Translations under genes and position numbers: made by a program
The notes under the pieces: model-generated
What the model was told of the DNA's origin: nothing
Databases searched by the model: none
The model's input: the letters and a program-made list of their open reading frames with translations, nothing else
NCBI GenBank assembly: GCA_016865035.1
Contig: CP018227.1
Span: forward strand, 1,644,001-1,708,000
DNA: 64,000 bases
Direction of reading: 5' to 3'
From: Kordiimonadales bacterium IMCC3096
GTDB taxonomy: Bacteria > Pseudomonadota > Alphaproteobacteria > Minwuiales > Minwuiaceae
Shown: in pieces, positions 32,888-41,559 of the stretch
How the letters are laid out: each line of letters starts with the position of its first letter
Position numbering within the stretch: position 1 is the first letter of the stretch

Positions 32888-34162
32888 ATGGAAGCAATCG
32901 CGATCACCGGCACCGGTGTCGTCTCGTCCCTCGGCAGCAATGTGCCGAAGTTCCACACCAACGTCATGGCCGGGGCTACGGGTATCGGCGTGGCCCCCTG
33001 GTATGATCCGGCGCGGGATCCGCGCAAGATCTTCTGGGGCGTGGTCACCGACTTCGACCCGGACGACTGGATGTCGCCGAAGGTCGCCGAAGGCTCCGAC
33101 ATGTTCGCCCAGTTCGCCATAGCCGCCGCACGCCAGGCAATGCAGCAGGCGGGACTGGATGGCGGCGGCTTCGACGCGGAACGGACGGGTGTCGTCCATG
33201 GCACCTCCGGCGGTGGCGTCCGTGCGTTCCAGAAGGCGCAGTACATGCTGGATACCCAGGGACCGACGGCGGTGCCGCGCAAGACCCAGCTTCAGGTCTG
33301 GGCCAACATGGCGGCGGCGCAGGTGGCGCTGCATTACAGGCTGCACGGCCCCAATCTGACCGTGACCACCGCCTGCGCCAGTTCGCTGGATGCCATCGGC
33401 ACGGCGGCGAACCTGATCCGCGCAGGCGAGGCCGATGTGATCGTCGCGGGCGGCACGGAGGGCGGGCTGGCCCTGTCCGACGGCACCCAGGACGGCGATT
33501 TCGTGCCGGCCATGTACTACGCCGGCGGCGCCTATGGCATGGAGGGACCGATCGAGGACCCGAAGCGTGCCATGCTGCCCTTCGACGTCAACCGCTCCGG
33601 CATCGTGGTCGGCGAAGGCTCGGCAATGATCGTGCTGGAACGGGAAAGCCATGCGAAGGCCCGAGGTGCCAGGATACTTGGCTACCTGCGCGGCTATGGC
33701 TCGCTGGCCGACAGCTATCACCCCTCCTCCCCCGACCCGAGCGGGGAATGGGAGGCCCGCGCCATGCAGAAGGCCCTGCGCAGCGCCGGAATCGGCCCGA
33801 CCGATGTCGGTGGCCTGTTCGCCCATGCGACGGCCACACCGAAGGGCGACACGGCGGAGATCAATGCGATCAACCTGGTGCACGGCAAGGCCTCCGGTCG
33901 GGCGGCACCGCTGCCGGTCACCGGGCTGAAGGGCCACACCGGCCATTCCGGGGCCTCATCGGGCGGCATGGCCCTGATCGAGGGGCTGCTGGGCATGGCC
34001 GATGGCCGCTTCGCCCATACCGCCAATACCACGGACCCCGATCCTGCCGCCGAGTTCGAGATCGTCACGGGCCGTCCGAAGGACCTGGATTTCGATGTGG
34101 TGCAGGTCAATTCCTTCGGCTTCGGGGGGCAGAATGCCTCCATGATCGTGACACGGAGCTGA
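32888..34162 (+). CDS. Beta-ketoacyl-ACP synthase II-like enzyme
   Basis: 424 residues. The condensing-enzyme triad is intact: nucleophile Cys in TACASSLDAIG, first His in AHATATPKGD and second His in GHTGHSGASSGG, followed by VNSFGFGGQNAS. It extends an acyl chain with malonyl-ACP. The N-terminus (MEAIAITGTGVVSSLG) is FabF-like. It is followed five bases later by an acyl-CoA ligase gene, unlike the housekeeping fab cluster, which suggests a dedicated fatty-acid or lipid-modification path rather than primary synthesis (inference). Confidence 0.88.
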   Translation: MEAIAITGTGVVSSLGSNVPKFHTNVMAGATGIGVAPWYDPARDPRKIFWGVVTDFDPDDWMSPKVAEGSDMFAQFAIAAARQAMQQAGLDGGGFDAERTGVVHGTSGGGVRAFQKAQYMLDTQGPTAVPRKTQLQVWANMAAAQVALHYRLHGPNLTVTTACASSLDAIGTAANLIRAGEADVIVAGGTEGGLALSDGTQDGDFVPAMYYAGGAYGMEGPIEDPKRAMLPFDVNRSGIVVGEGSAMIVLERESHAKARGARILGYLRGYGSLADSYHPSSPDPSGEWEARAMQKALRSAGIGPTDVGGLFAHATATPKGDTAEINAINLVHGKASGRAAPLPVTGLKGHTGHSGASSGGMALIEGLLGMADGRFAHTANTTDPDPAAEFEIVTGRPKDLDFDVVQVNSFGFGGQNASMIVTRS

Positions 34163-34167
34163 TCGCC

Positions 34168-35682
34168 ATGCGCCTGACCCTTGCCGAGACCATCCTCAAC
34201 CGCTGCATCAATCACCCCGACCGCATCGCCATCGAGGTGCTGCAGGGCGGCCCGACGCTCACCTACGGCCAGGTCCGGGACCGCATCCTGGCGCTGGCCG
34301 ACGCGATCGCCGGGGTGGGCGCCGGACGGCACGGCCGGATGGTCGGCATCCTGCTGCCCAACGCGTCGGATCACGTGCTGGCCTACATGGCCTGTCAGTG
34401 GGCCGAGGCCGGGGCGGTGCCGGTGAACAGCCGCATGGCCCCGCCGGAGATGCAGTTCGTGATCGAGGATTCGGACGCCAAGCTGATCCTTGCCGCCGAA
34501 CCCTACATGGAGGCGGCGCGGACCCTCGCGGCTGCCACCGGTGCCACCGTGATCGATGCCGACAGCATCGATACGCCGGACCGGTCCGGTCCGCTGGTGT
34601 TCGGCGAATCAGGGCGCGGCGCGGAACATGCGGTGGTCGGCTATACCTCCGGCACCACGGGTTTCCCGAAGGGTGCGCTCTATTCCAACGACCACTACCT
34701 GACATCCTGCATGCGCTGGGGCTGGGAGTTCGGCCTGACCGCCCGCGACGTGATGCTGGTGCCGGGGCCGCTGTTTCACCTGTCCTATGCCGGGCTGTCC
34801 TTCGCGGCGCTGGCCATCGGTGCCCGCATCCGCATCATGCAGAGCTTCGAGGCGCCGCTGGCCATGGAAGAGCTGGCGAAGCGGAGCACCTTCGCCTTCC
34901 TCGTCCCCTCCATGACCACGATGATCGCGGAGGAATGGCGCAGGCAGGACTGTCCGCCGATCAGTGCCTTCCGCTTCATGATCTCCTCCGGCGCGCCGGG
35001 ACCGCTGTCCCTGACAAAGCAGTGCCTGGAGATGTTCCCCAACGCCCAGATCGCGGAGGCCTATGGCTGGACGGAGGGGGGCTGGGTCACCTTCGAGGTC
35101 AAGGACCGGGAGACCCTGCTGGCCCATTCGGTCGGCTGGCCCACCTTCGGCAACGAGGTCGCGGTATTCGACGAGGCGGGACAACCCTGCCCGGTGGGCG
35201 AACCGGGGGAAGTCGGCGTCAAGGCGCTGACCCATTTCTCCGGCTACCTCGGACGCGACGACGCGACGGAGGCCGCATGGCACCGCCCGGAGGGCCACGC
35301 GCAGGGCTATGTCATGTCCGGCGATGTCGGCATCTGGCAGCCGGACGGGCGGCTCTGCATCGTGGACCGGAAGAAGGACATGATCATCTCCGGCGGGGAG
35401 AACATCTATACCGCGGAGGTGGAGCGCATCCTGCACGAACACCCCGACATCATCGAGGCGGCGGTGGTCGGCCTGCCCGATGACCGCTGGGGCGAACTGG
35501 TCACCGCCATGATCGTCAGCCGCGACCCGGAGCTGCAGCCGGACGCGGTGGAGAAGTTCTGCCGCGAACGGCTGGCGGGCTACAAGGTGCCGCGCCGGGT
35601 CATCGTGACGGCTGAACTGCCCCGCAACCCCATGGGCAAGGTGCAGAAGTTCCGCATCATCGAGGCACTCACGGGCACCTGA
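34168..35682 (+). CDS. Acyl-CoA synthetase (AMP-forming ligase family)
   Basis: 504 residues from ATG 34168. AMP-binding signatures: VVGYTSGTTGFPKGAL (P-loop), EAYGWTEGGW (A5), SGDVGIWQPDGRLCIVDR (A7) and ISGGENIYTAEVE, and the adenylation Lys in NPMGKVQKFR near the C-terminus. It activates a carboxylic acid to acyl-AMP and then acyl-CoA. Medium-chain or aromatic acids are possible; chain length is not readable. The gene follows the ketoacyl synthase after five bases and is convergent with the esterase gene. Confidence 0.92.
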   Translation: MRLTLAETILNRCINHPDRIAIEVLQGGPTLTYGQVRDRILALADAIAGVGAGRHGRMVGILLPNASDHVLAYMACQWAEAGAVPVNSRMAPPEMQFVIEDSDAKLILAAEPYMEAARTLAAATGATVIDADSIDTPDRSGPLVFGESGRGAEHAVVGYTSGTTGFPKGALYSNDHYLTSCMRWGWEFGLTARDVMLVPGPLFHLSYAGLSFAALAIGARIRIMQSFEAPLAMEELAKRSTFAFLVPSMTTMIAEEWRRQDCPPISAFRFMISSGAPGPLSLTKQCLEMFPNAQIAEAYGWTEGGWVTFEVKDRETLLAHSVGWPTFGNEVAVFDEAGQPCPVGEPGEVGVKALTHFSGYLGRDDATEAAWHRPEGHAQGYVMSGDVGIWQPDGRLCIVDRKKDMIISGGENIYTAEVERILHEHPDIIEAAVVGLPDDRWGELVTAMIVSRDPELQPDAVEKFCRERLAGYKVPRRVIVTAELPRNPMGKVQKFRIIEALTGT

Positions 35683-35696
35683 GACCGGTCGCCTGT

Positions 35697-36722
35697 TCAG
35701 AGGCCCCAGTGACGCCGGGCGTAGTCCGCACCTTCGCGGATGGCTTCCAGCCCCTCCGGGATCGCCTTGGTCAGCATCATGAAGCCATGGATCTGGCCCG
35801 GATATTCGTGGTGCGTGGTATGGACCCCGGCATCGCGCAGGCGGTTGGCGTAGTCCAGCGCCTCGTCGCGCAGCGGATCGAACCCGGCGGTCTGGATCAG
35901 TGCCGGCGGCTGGCCTTCCAGACTGTCGGCCAGCAGGGGGGAGGCGCGCACGTCCTTCCCGTCCGATTCCTGCGTCAGATACTGGTCGCGGTACCAGATC
36001 ACCCGGTCGCGCGGGATGATCGCGCCCTCGACGAATTCATCATGGGAGGCGGCGGTCATGGCAAAATCGGTGGCCGGATAGATCAGCCACTGGAAGTCCG
36101 GCACCGGCTGTCCCGCGGCTGCGGCCTGCTGGCTGACCGCAATCGAGAGATTGCCCCCCGCCGAGTCACCGCCGACAGCCACCCGTGCCGGATCGCCACC
36201 GATCTCCGCCGCATGCTCGCGCAGCCAGCCATATGCGGCGATGCAGTCGTTCAGGCCACCGGGAAACTTCGTCTCCGGCGCCAGCCGGTAGTCGATGGCC
36301 ACCACCATCGCCCCGGACCATCTGGCGAAATGGGCACAGAGACCATGGTGCGATTCCAGGTCACCCTGGACCCAGCCGCCGCCATGGAAGAAGGCCAGCA
36401 CCGGCAGCGGCCCGTCCCTGTCGGCATAGACGCGCGCATTCACCGGCCCCTCGGCCCCCGGCACCTGAATGTCCTCGATCCGCTTCAGTTCCGGCGCGGG
36501 CGTGTCGAGCAGCTGCACCAGCGTGCGGATCTGCTGGCGCAGTTCCGGCAGCGGCGGGAAATAGCCGGGCACGCGGACGGAGCGGGAGAATTCCGCCACC
36601 ACCTGCGCCTTGGGGTCCATGACACGGCCCTTGCTGCGTTCCCGCTTGCCCTCCAGCATCGGCAGGATCTGTTCAGCCGGCATCAGGCAGTGCTGCAGTT
36701 CGAAGGCGGGTGTGTCGGTCAT
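35697..36722 (-). CDS. Alpha/beta-hydrolase, hormone-sensitive-lipase family esterase
   Basis: 341 residues from ATG 36722, which has GGGGAG eight bases before it; the longer frame from 36875 is not supported. HGGGW oxyanion motif, nucleophile Ser in GDSAGGN, Asp in GFDPLRDE and His in GQIHGF give the complete HSL-family triad. The enzyme should hydrolyse short acyl esters in the cytoplasm. Convergent with the acyl-CoA synthetase. Divergent from the ABC transporter ATPase gene, with a 107-base gap. Confidence 0.93.
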   Translation of the reverse strand: MTDTPAFELQHCLMPAEQILPMLEGKRERSKGRVMDPKAQVVAEFSRSVRVPGYFPPLPELRQQIRTLVQLLDTPAPELKRIEDIQVPGAEGPVNARVYADRDGPLPVLAFFHGGGWVQGDLESHHGLCAHFARWSGAMVVAIDYRLAPETKFPGGLNDCIAAYGWLREHAAEIGGDPARVAVGGDSAGGNLSIAVSQQAAAAGQPVPDFQWLIYPATDFAMTAASHDEFVEGAIIPRDRVIWYRDQYLTQESDGKDVRASPLLADSLEGQPPALIQTAGFDPLRDEALDYANRLRDAGVHTTHHEYPGQIHGFMMLTKAIPEGLEAIREGADYARRHWGL

Positions 36723-36829
36723 GTCAGTGCTCCCCATGTGCAAACCGGGCGGGAGCATACCGGCATTCGATCCGGTTTGGCAGCACCGGTATGGCATCGG
36801 TTCCGATCCGCGTGTATTGCTTGGAACCC

Positions 36830-38356
36830 ATGACCACGACCCCGCTTCTGCAACTCGACAGCCTGACCCGTTCATTTCCCGGGATCGTGGCCAACAACAG
36901 GATCGACCTGACCGTCGGGCCGGGCACGATTCACGCCCTGCTGGGGGAGAATGGTGCGGGCAAGTCGACGCTGGTGAAGATGATCTATGGCGCGCTGCGC
37001 CCCGACAGCGGGCGCATGCGGTTCGACGGTCGACCCTATGCCCCCGCCAACCCGGCTGCGGCGCGGGCCACCGGTGTCGGCATGGTGTTCCAGCATTTCT
37101 CCCTGTTCGAAGCGATGACGGTGGCGGAGAACATCGCCGTCGCCCTGCCTGCCGATCTGGCCGGGTCGGATCTGCCGGACCGGATCCGCGATGTCTCGGC
37201 CTCCTACGGTCTGGTGCTCGACCCCTTCAGCCGGGTGGACCAGCTGTCGGTCGGGGAACGCCAGCGGGTGGAGATCGTGCGCTGCCTGCTGCAGTCGCCG
37301 CGGCTGATCATCATGGACGAGCCGACGTCGGTCCTGACCCCGGGGGAGGTCGGGCGGCTGTTCACGGTCCTGCGCAAGCTGCGCGACGAGGGCCGTTCCA
37401 TCCTCTACATCTCCCACAAGCTGCGGGAGATCCGGAATCTCTGCAGCCACGCCACGATCCTGCGGCGCGGCAGGGTGGTCGGCACCTGCGACCCGGGGGC
37501 GGAGACACCTGAATCGCTGGCCGAGATGATGATCGGCAACGCGGTCCGCCGCCATATCCGCAAGGTGCAGGAACCGGGGGCGGTACGGCTGTCGATCGAT
37601 CACCTGACCCTGCCGGCAGCGACAGAGTTCGGTGTGGACCTGAAGGACATCTCGCTGGACGTGCGGGCGGGGGAGATCATCGGCATCGCCGGGGTGGCGG
37701 GCAACGGCCAGGACGAACTGATGGCCGCGCTGATCGGGGAACGGCGCAGCGCGACCCCGGATGCGGTCAGCCTGGATGGCGCGCCGGTCGGCACCCTGGG
37801 CCCGACACGTCGCCGCGCCATGGGCATGGCCTTCGTGCCGGAGGAACGGCTGGGTCACGGGGCCGCCGCCGCCATGAGCCTGACCGAGAACACCCTGATT
37901 TCGGCCCGGGGACGACGCAACCTGGAGCGCCGGGGCGTCCTGGACTTCGGTGCCGCGAAGCGTTTCGCGGCGGAGATCGTGAGTGCCTTCAACGTTGCCA
38001 CCACGGCAGTGACCCGCCAGGCCGGCAGCCTGTCCGGCGGCAACCTGCAGAAGTTCGTCATCGGACGGGAGATCCTGCAGGGACCGACCGTGCTGATCGC
38101 CGCGCAACCGACCTGGGGTGTCGATGCGAAATCGGCGGCCGAGATCCACACGGCCCTGGACCAGCTTGCCCGCGCCGGAGCCGCCATCCTGATCATCAGC
38201 CAGGACCTGGACGAGTTGCTGTCGATCTGTGACCGCTTTGCCGTCCTGGCCGGCGGCACCCTTTCCGCCCCCCGCGCCAGCGCCGACGTGACAGTGGCAG
38301 AGATCGGCATCCTGATGGGCGGCGCGGCGCGCGAACAGCAGGACGACGCCGCATGA
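36830..38356 (+). CDS. Nucleoside/simple-sugar ABC transporter, double ATPase subunit
   Basis: 508 residues from ATG 36830. It has two fused nucleotide-binding domains: the first with Walker A GENGAGKST, signature LSVGERQRVEI and Walker B LIIMDEPTSVL; the second is degenerate, with GVAGNGQDE and LSGGNLQKFV but a Walker B-like VLIAAQPTWGVD that lacks the catalytic Glu, as usual in this family (RbsA/NupA-like). It powers import by the two permeases encoded after it with overlapping codons. The substrate-binding protein gene (BmpA-like) is not adjacent. Confidence 0.93.
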   Translation: MTTTPLLQLDSLTRSFPGIVANNRIDLTVGPGTIHALLGENGAGKSTLVKMIYGALRPDSGRMRFDGRPYAPANPAAARATGVGMVFQHFSLFEAMTVAENIAVALPADLAGSDLPDRIRDVSASYGLVLDPFSRVDQLSVGERQRVEIVRCLLQSPRLIIMDEPTSVLTPGEVGRLFTVLRKLRDEGRSILYISHKLREIRNLCSHATILRRGRVVGTCDPGAETPESLAEMMIGNAVRRHIRKVQEPGAVRLSIDHLTLPAATEFGVDLKDISLDVRAGEIIGIAGVAGNGQDELMAALIGERRSATPDAVSLDGAPVGTLGPTRRRAMGMAFVPEERLGHGAAAAMSLTENTLISARGRRNLERRGVLDFGAAKRFAAEIVSAFNVATTAVTRQAGSLSGGNLQKFVIGREILQGPTVLIAAQPTWGVDAKSAAEIHTALDQLARAGAAILIISQDLDELLSICDRFAVLAGGTLSAPRASADVTVAEIGILMGGAAREQQDDAA

Positions 38357-39426
38357 TCCGGCTGGAGCGGCGGCCCGAGACGTCCCGCATCATGCTCTGG
38401 CTGACGCCGGTGCTGGCCCTGGTCCTGACGATCCTGGTCGGCATGGTGCTGTTCGCGATGCTCGGCAAGGACCCGCTGCAGACCGTGGCAGTGATCTTCG
38501 TCAGCCCCTTCTCCGACCTCTACAACCTTTCCGAACTGCTGGTGAAGGCGACGCCGCTGATCCTGATCGCCATCGGTCTCTCGCTCGGGTTCCGTGCCGG
38601 AATCTGGAACATCGGCGCGGAGGGGCAGTTCACCATCGGCGCGCTGGCGGGGGGCGCGGTCGGTCTGGCCTTTCACGGCACCGACGGCCTCTGGCTGATG
38701 CCGCTGATGTGGATCACCGGCTGTGCCGCCGGCATGGCCTGGGCCGCCATTCCGGCCTTCCTGCGCACCCGCTTCGGGGCCAACGAGATCCTGGTCAGCC
38801 TGATGCTGGTCTATGTCGCGACCCTGCTGCTCTCGGCGCTGGTCACCGGACCGCTGAGGGATCCGGACGGTTTCAACTTCCCCGAAAGCCGCCTGTTCGA
38901 AGGCTCCGCCGCCATGCCGCTGCTGATGGAGGGCACGCGGGCGCACATCGGCTTCTTCGCGGCGCTGGTGGCCGCGTTCGTGGCCTGGCTGCTGCTGGGT
39001 CGCCATGTCGTCGGCTTCCAGATCCGGCTGCTGGGGGAGGCCCCGCGCGCCGCCCGCTTCGCCGGATTTGTCGAGGCGCGGGTGATCTGGTTCTGCCTGC
39101 TGGTCTCCGGCGGGCTGGCCGGACTGGCCGGACTGTTCGAGGCAACGGGGCCGGTGGGACAACTGGTTCCCAGCCTGCCGGTCGGCTATGGCTTCACCGC
39201 GATCATCGTTGCCTTCCTGGGGCGTCTCAATCCGCTGGGTATCATCATCGCCGGATTCGTCATGGCGGTGACCTATCTGGGGGGCGAGGCCGCAGAGATC
39301 ACCATGCAACTGCCCAACGCCGTCACCGCCGTGTTCCAGGGACTACTGCTGTTCTTCCTGCTCGGCATGGATGTCCTGTCCACCTATCGCTTTCGCCTGC
39401 GCAGGCGGGTGCGGGAGGTCGCCTGA
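38353..39426 (+). CDS. ABC transporter permease (nucleoside/sugar, first subunit)
   Basis: 357 residues with eight to ten hydrophobic helices, first at about 15-40 and then from 58 on. The GFRAGIWNIGAEGQFTIGAL segment is the signature of the BmpA-type nucleoside transporter permeases (NupP/YufP). The start overlaps the ATPase stop (ATGA) and the stop overlaps the second permease start (TGATG). It sits in the inner membrane as one half of the transport channel. Confidence 0.92.
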   Translation: MIRLERRPETSRIMLWLTPVLALVLTILVGMVLFAMLGKDPLQTVAVIFVSPFSDLYNLSELLVKATPLILIAIGLSLGFRAGIWNIGAEGQFTIGALAGGAVGLAFHGTDGLWLMPLMWITGCAAGMAWAAIPAFLRTRFGANEILVSLMLVYVATLLLSALVTGPLRDPDGFNFPESRLFEGSAAMPLLMEGTRAHIGFFAALVAAFVAWLLLGRHVVGFQIRLLGEAPRAARFAGFVEARVIWFCLLVSGGLAGLAGLFEATGPVGQLVPSLPVGYGFTAIIVAFLGRLNPLGIIIAGFVMAVTYLGGEAAEITMQLPNAVTAVFQGLLLFFLLGMDVLSTYRFRLRRRVREVA

Positions 39427-40346
39427 TGGAACTGGCCATCAACATCATCCTCGGCATGATGCTCGCCGCGACACCGCTGCTGTTCGCCGCCACGGGGGAA
39501 CTGGTGGTGGAGCGTGCGGGGGTGCTGAACCTCGGTGTGGAGGGGATGATGGTGATCGGCGCCGTCGCCGGATTCATCGTCACCGCGGAGAGCGGATCGC
39601 ATCTGGCCGGTATCGTGGGTGCGGCGATTGCCGGCGCGGCCATGGCGCTGCTGTTCGGGCTGATGACGCAGGTCCTGCTGGCAAATCAGGTCGCCTCCGG
39701 CCTGGCGCTGACCATCTTCGGGCTGGGCCTGTCGGCATTGCTCGGCAGTGGCTATTCGGGACTCTCCATACCCGCGCTGGCCCGCATCGAGATCCCGGTG
39801 CTGACCGACATTCCCTTCTTCGGACCATTGCTGTTCCGTCATGAGCCCATGTTCTACCTGTCCATCCTGCTGCTGGTGCTGACCGGCTGGTTCCTGACCC
39901 GCACACGCGCCGGACTGATCCTGAAGGCGGTGGGGGAGAACCATGACGCCGCCCACGCCATCGGGCATCCGGTGGTGCTGATCCGGCTGCTTGCGCTGGC
40001 CTGGGGGGGTGCGCTGGCCGGACTGGGCGGTGCCTATCTCTCCATCGCGCGGACACCGCTGTGGTCGGAGGAGATGACGGCGGGCCGCGGCTGGATCGCG
40101 CTGGCCATCGTGGTCTTCGCGGGCTGGCGGACGAACCGGGCACTGCTGGGGGCCTACCTGTTCGGCGGCGTCACCATCCTGCAGCTGCACGTGCAGGGTC
40201 TGGGGATCGCGATCCCGTCGCAGTACCTGTCGATGCTGCCCTATCTGGTGACCATCGCGGTACTGGTCGCCATCTCCGCCAGCCCGACACGGGCCATGCT
40301 GCGCGCGCCGGGCAGCCTGGGCAGGACCTTCCACGCCCAGGGCTGA
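39426..40346 (+). CDS. ABC transporter permease (nucleoside/sugar, second subunit)
   Basis: 306 residues, eight or more hydrophobic helices. The motif AGVLNLGVEGMMVIGAVAGF is typical of the YufQ/NupQ-type second permease and GRGWIALAIVVFAGW of the coupling region. It pairs with the permease before it to form the transmembrane channel. The operon ends here: a long inverted repeat follows (40350-40455), then the agmatine deiminase-like gene. Confidence 0.92.
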   Translation: MELAINIILGMMLAATPLLFAATGELVVERAGVLNLGVEGMMVIGAVAGFIVTAESGSHLAGIVGAAIAGAAMALLFGLMTQVLLANQVASGLALTIFGLGLSALLGSGYSGLSIPALARIEIPVLTDIPFFGPLLFRHEPMFYLSILLLVLTGWFLTRTRAGLILKAVGENHDAAHAIGHPVVLIRLLALAWGGALAGLGGAYLSIARTPLWSEEMTAGRGWIALAIVVFAGWRTNRALLGAYLFGGVTILQLHVQGLGIAIPSQYLSMLPYLVTIAVLVAISASPTRAMLRAPGSLGRTFHAQG

Positions 40347-40349
40347 GGA

Positions 40350-40455
40350 GGAGTCTGTTTGCTGCCTTTTCCGTCCCTCTCCCCCACCCGGCCACCCATC
40401 AAGGATACTACCGTGGGGGACCGGGTAGGGGAGAGGAACGGGGAGAACAGACTCC
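40350..40455. repeat. 106-bp composite inverted repeat (long hairpin)
   Basis: Perfect outer arms (40350-40359 GGAGTCTGTT with 40446-40455 AACAGACTCC) enclose inner arms 40371-40391 and 40421-40441, which pair over 21 bases with two mismatches (CCTCTCCCC-type). It lies between the permease stop and the next gene and could end transcription, or be a small miniature-element relic. Confidence 0.85.
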
Positions 40456-40500
40456 GGACTCCCGGCTTTCCTTCCGGTGAAAATGCAATAGGCTTCGGCC

Positions 40501-41517
40501 ATGGATGAAGAAAACCCCTCCTTCGAAGGCTACTTCCCGGTCCCCGACTGGGCGGCACATACGCGTACCTGGATGGCCTGGCCGACAGACCCGACGGAGA
40601 TGCCGGCCGGGCTGCTGGAAAGCCGCGTCGCCTTCGCCCAGATCGCCCGCACGATTGCCGCCTTCGAGCCGGTGCGGATGATCGTGCCGGAGCCGGACAT
40701 GAAGGAAACCGCCCTGACCCTCGGCCCGAAGGTCGAACTGGTGCCGCATGACGTCGCCCACGGCTGGATAAGGGATCTGGCACCGACGTTCCTGGTGAAC
40801 GAGCAGGCGCGGACCAAGGGCGTGGCGTGGAAGTTCAATGGCTGGGGCGGGCGCCACATCGTGCATGAGGAAGACCACGGCTTTGCCGAGGAACTGGTGC
40901 GTCTGATGCAGGTACCCTATTACCGCGGCCCCATCGTTCTGGAGGGCGGTGCCGTGCAGACCGACGGTCTGGGAACGGCGCTGGTCAGCGAGCAGACCCT
41001 GATGAGCCCGAACCGCAATCCGCTGGTGGGGCGGCGCGACATCGAAGAGATCCTGATGAACTTCTTCGGCATCGTCCGCGTGATCTGGCTCGGCGAAGGC
41101 ATCAGCGGCCTGGTCGGCGGCGGCGGCCACGTCGGCCGCTTCTGCCGCTTCATTGCGCCCGGCAAGGTCCTGCTGCATTCGCCCGCCGACCCGGAGCATC
41201 CCGATTTCCGCGCCATGCAGGACAATGTGCAGCGGCTGCGCGCGGCCACGGATCCCTTCGACCGGCCCATCGAGATGCTGGAAGTGCCGGTGCCGGAGGC
41301 CATCGGCCCCGCGTCCATGACCTATTGCGGCTTCTATCTCGCCAATGGGGCGGTGCTGATCCCCCGCTTCGATGACCCGCGCGATGCGGAGGCCTTTGAC
41401 CTGATCGCAGGCTGTTTCCCCGACCGGAAAGCCGTGCCGGTCGATGGCGAAGTGGTGGGCGGTGCGATACATCATCTGGCTCTGGGTGAGCCGGTGGGAG
41501 ACCACCTGGCCACCTGA
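40501..41517 (+). CDS. Agmatine deiminase-family protein with altered active site
   Basis: 338 residues. The fold of agmatine deiminases (guanidine-modifying pentein family) is evident: WAAHTRTWMAWP, GWIRDLAPTFLV near 89, VLEGGAVQTDG near 147, MSPNRNPLVGR, and FYLANGAVLIPRF. But active-site residues differ from the plant/bacterial enzymes: the EGGSIHxDG segment reads EGGAVQTDG (His to Gln), the GDxDTNGHID loop reads GLVGGGGHVG (both Asp lost, His210 retained), and the catalytic Cys of GGxIHC is His (His325 in GGAIHHLA). A normal N-carbamoylputrescine product is therefore unlikely. It may bind a guanidine or be a pseudoenzyme. Follows the ABC transporter across a 154-base hairpin gap. Confidence 0.85.
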   Translation: MDEENPSFEGYFPVPDWAAHTRTWMAWPTDPTEMPAGLLESRVAFAQIARTIAAFEPVRMIVPEPDMKETALTLGPKVELVPHDVAHGWIRDLAPTFLVNEQARTKGVAWKFNGWGGRHIVHEEDHGFAEELVRLMQVPYYRGPIVLEGGAVQTDGLGTALVSEQTLMSPNRNPLVGRRDIEEILMNFFGIVRVIWLGEGISGLVGGGGHVGRFCRFIAPGKVLLHSPADPEHPDFRAMQDNVQRLRAATDPFDRPIEMLEVPVPEAIGPASMTYCGFYLANGAVLIPRFDDPRDAEAFDLIAGCFPDRKAVPVDGEVVGGAIHHLALGEPVGDHLAT

Positions 41518-41559
41518 ACGGCCAGGGAAGAACAAGCGAAACGAAACGGGGGAAACGGA

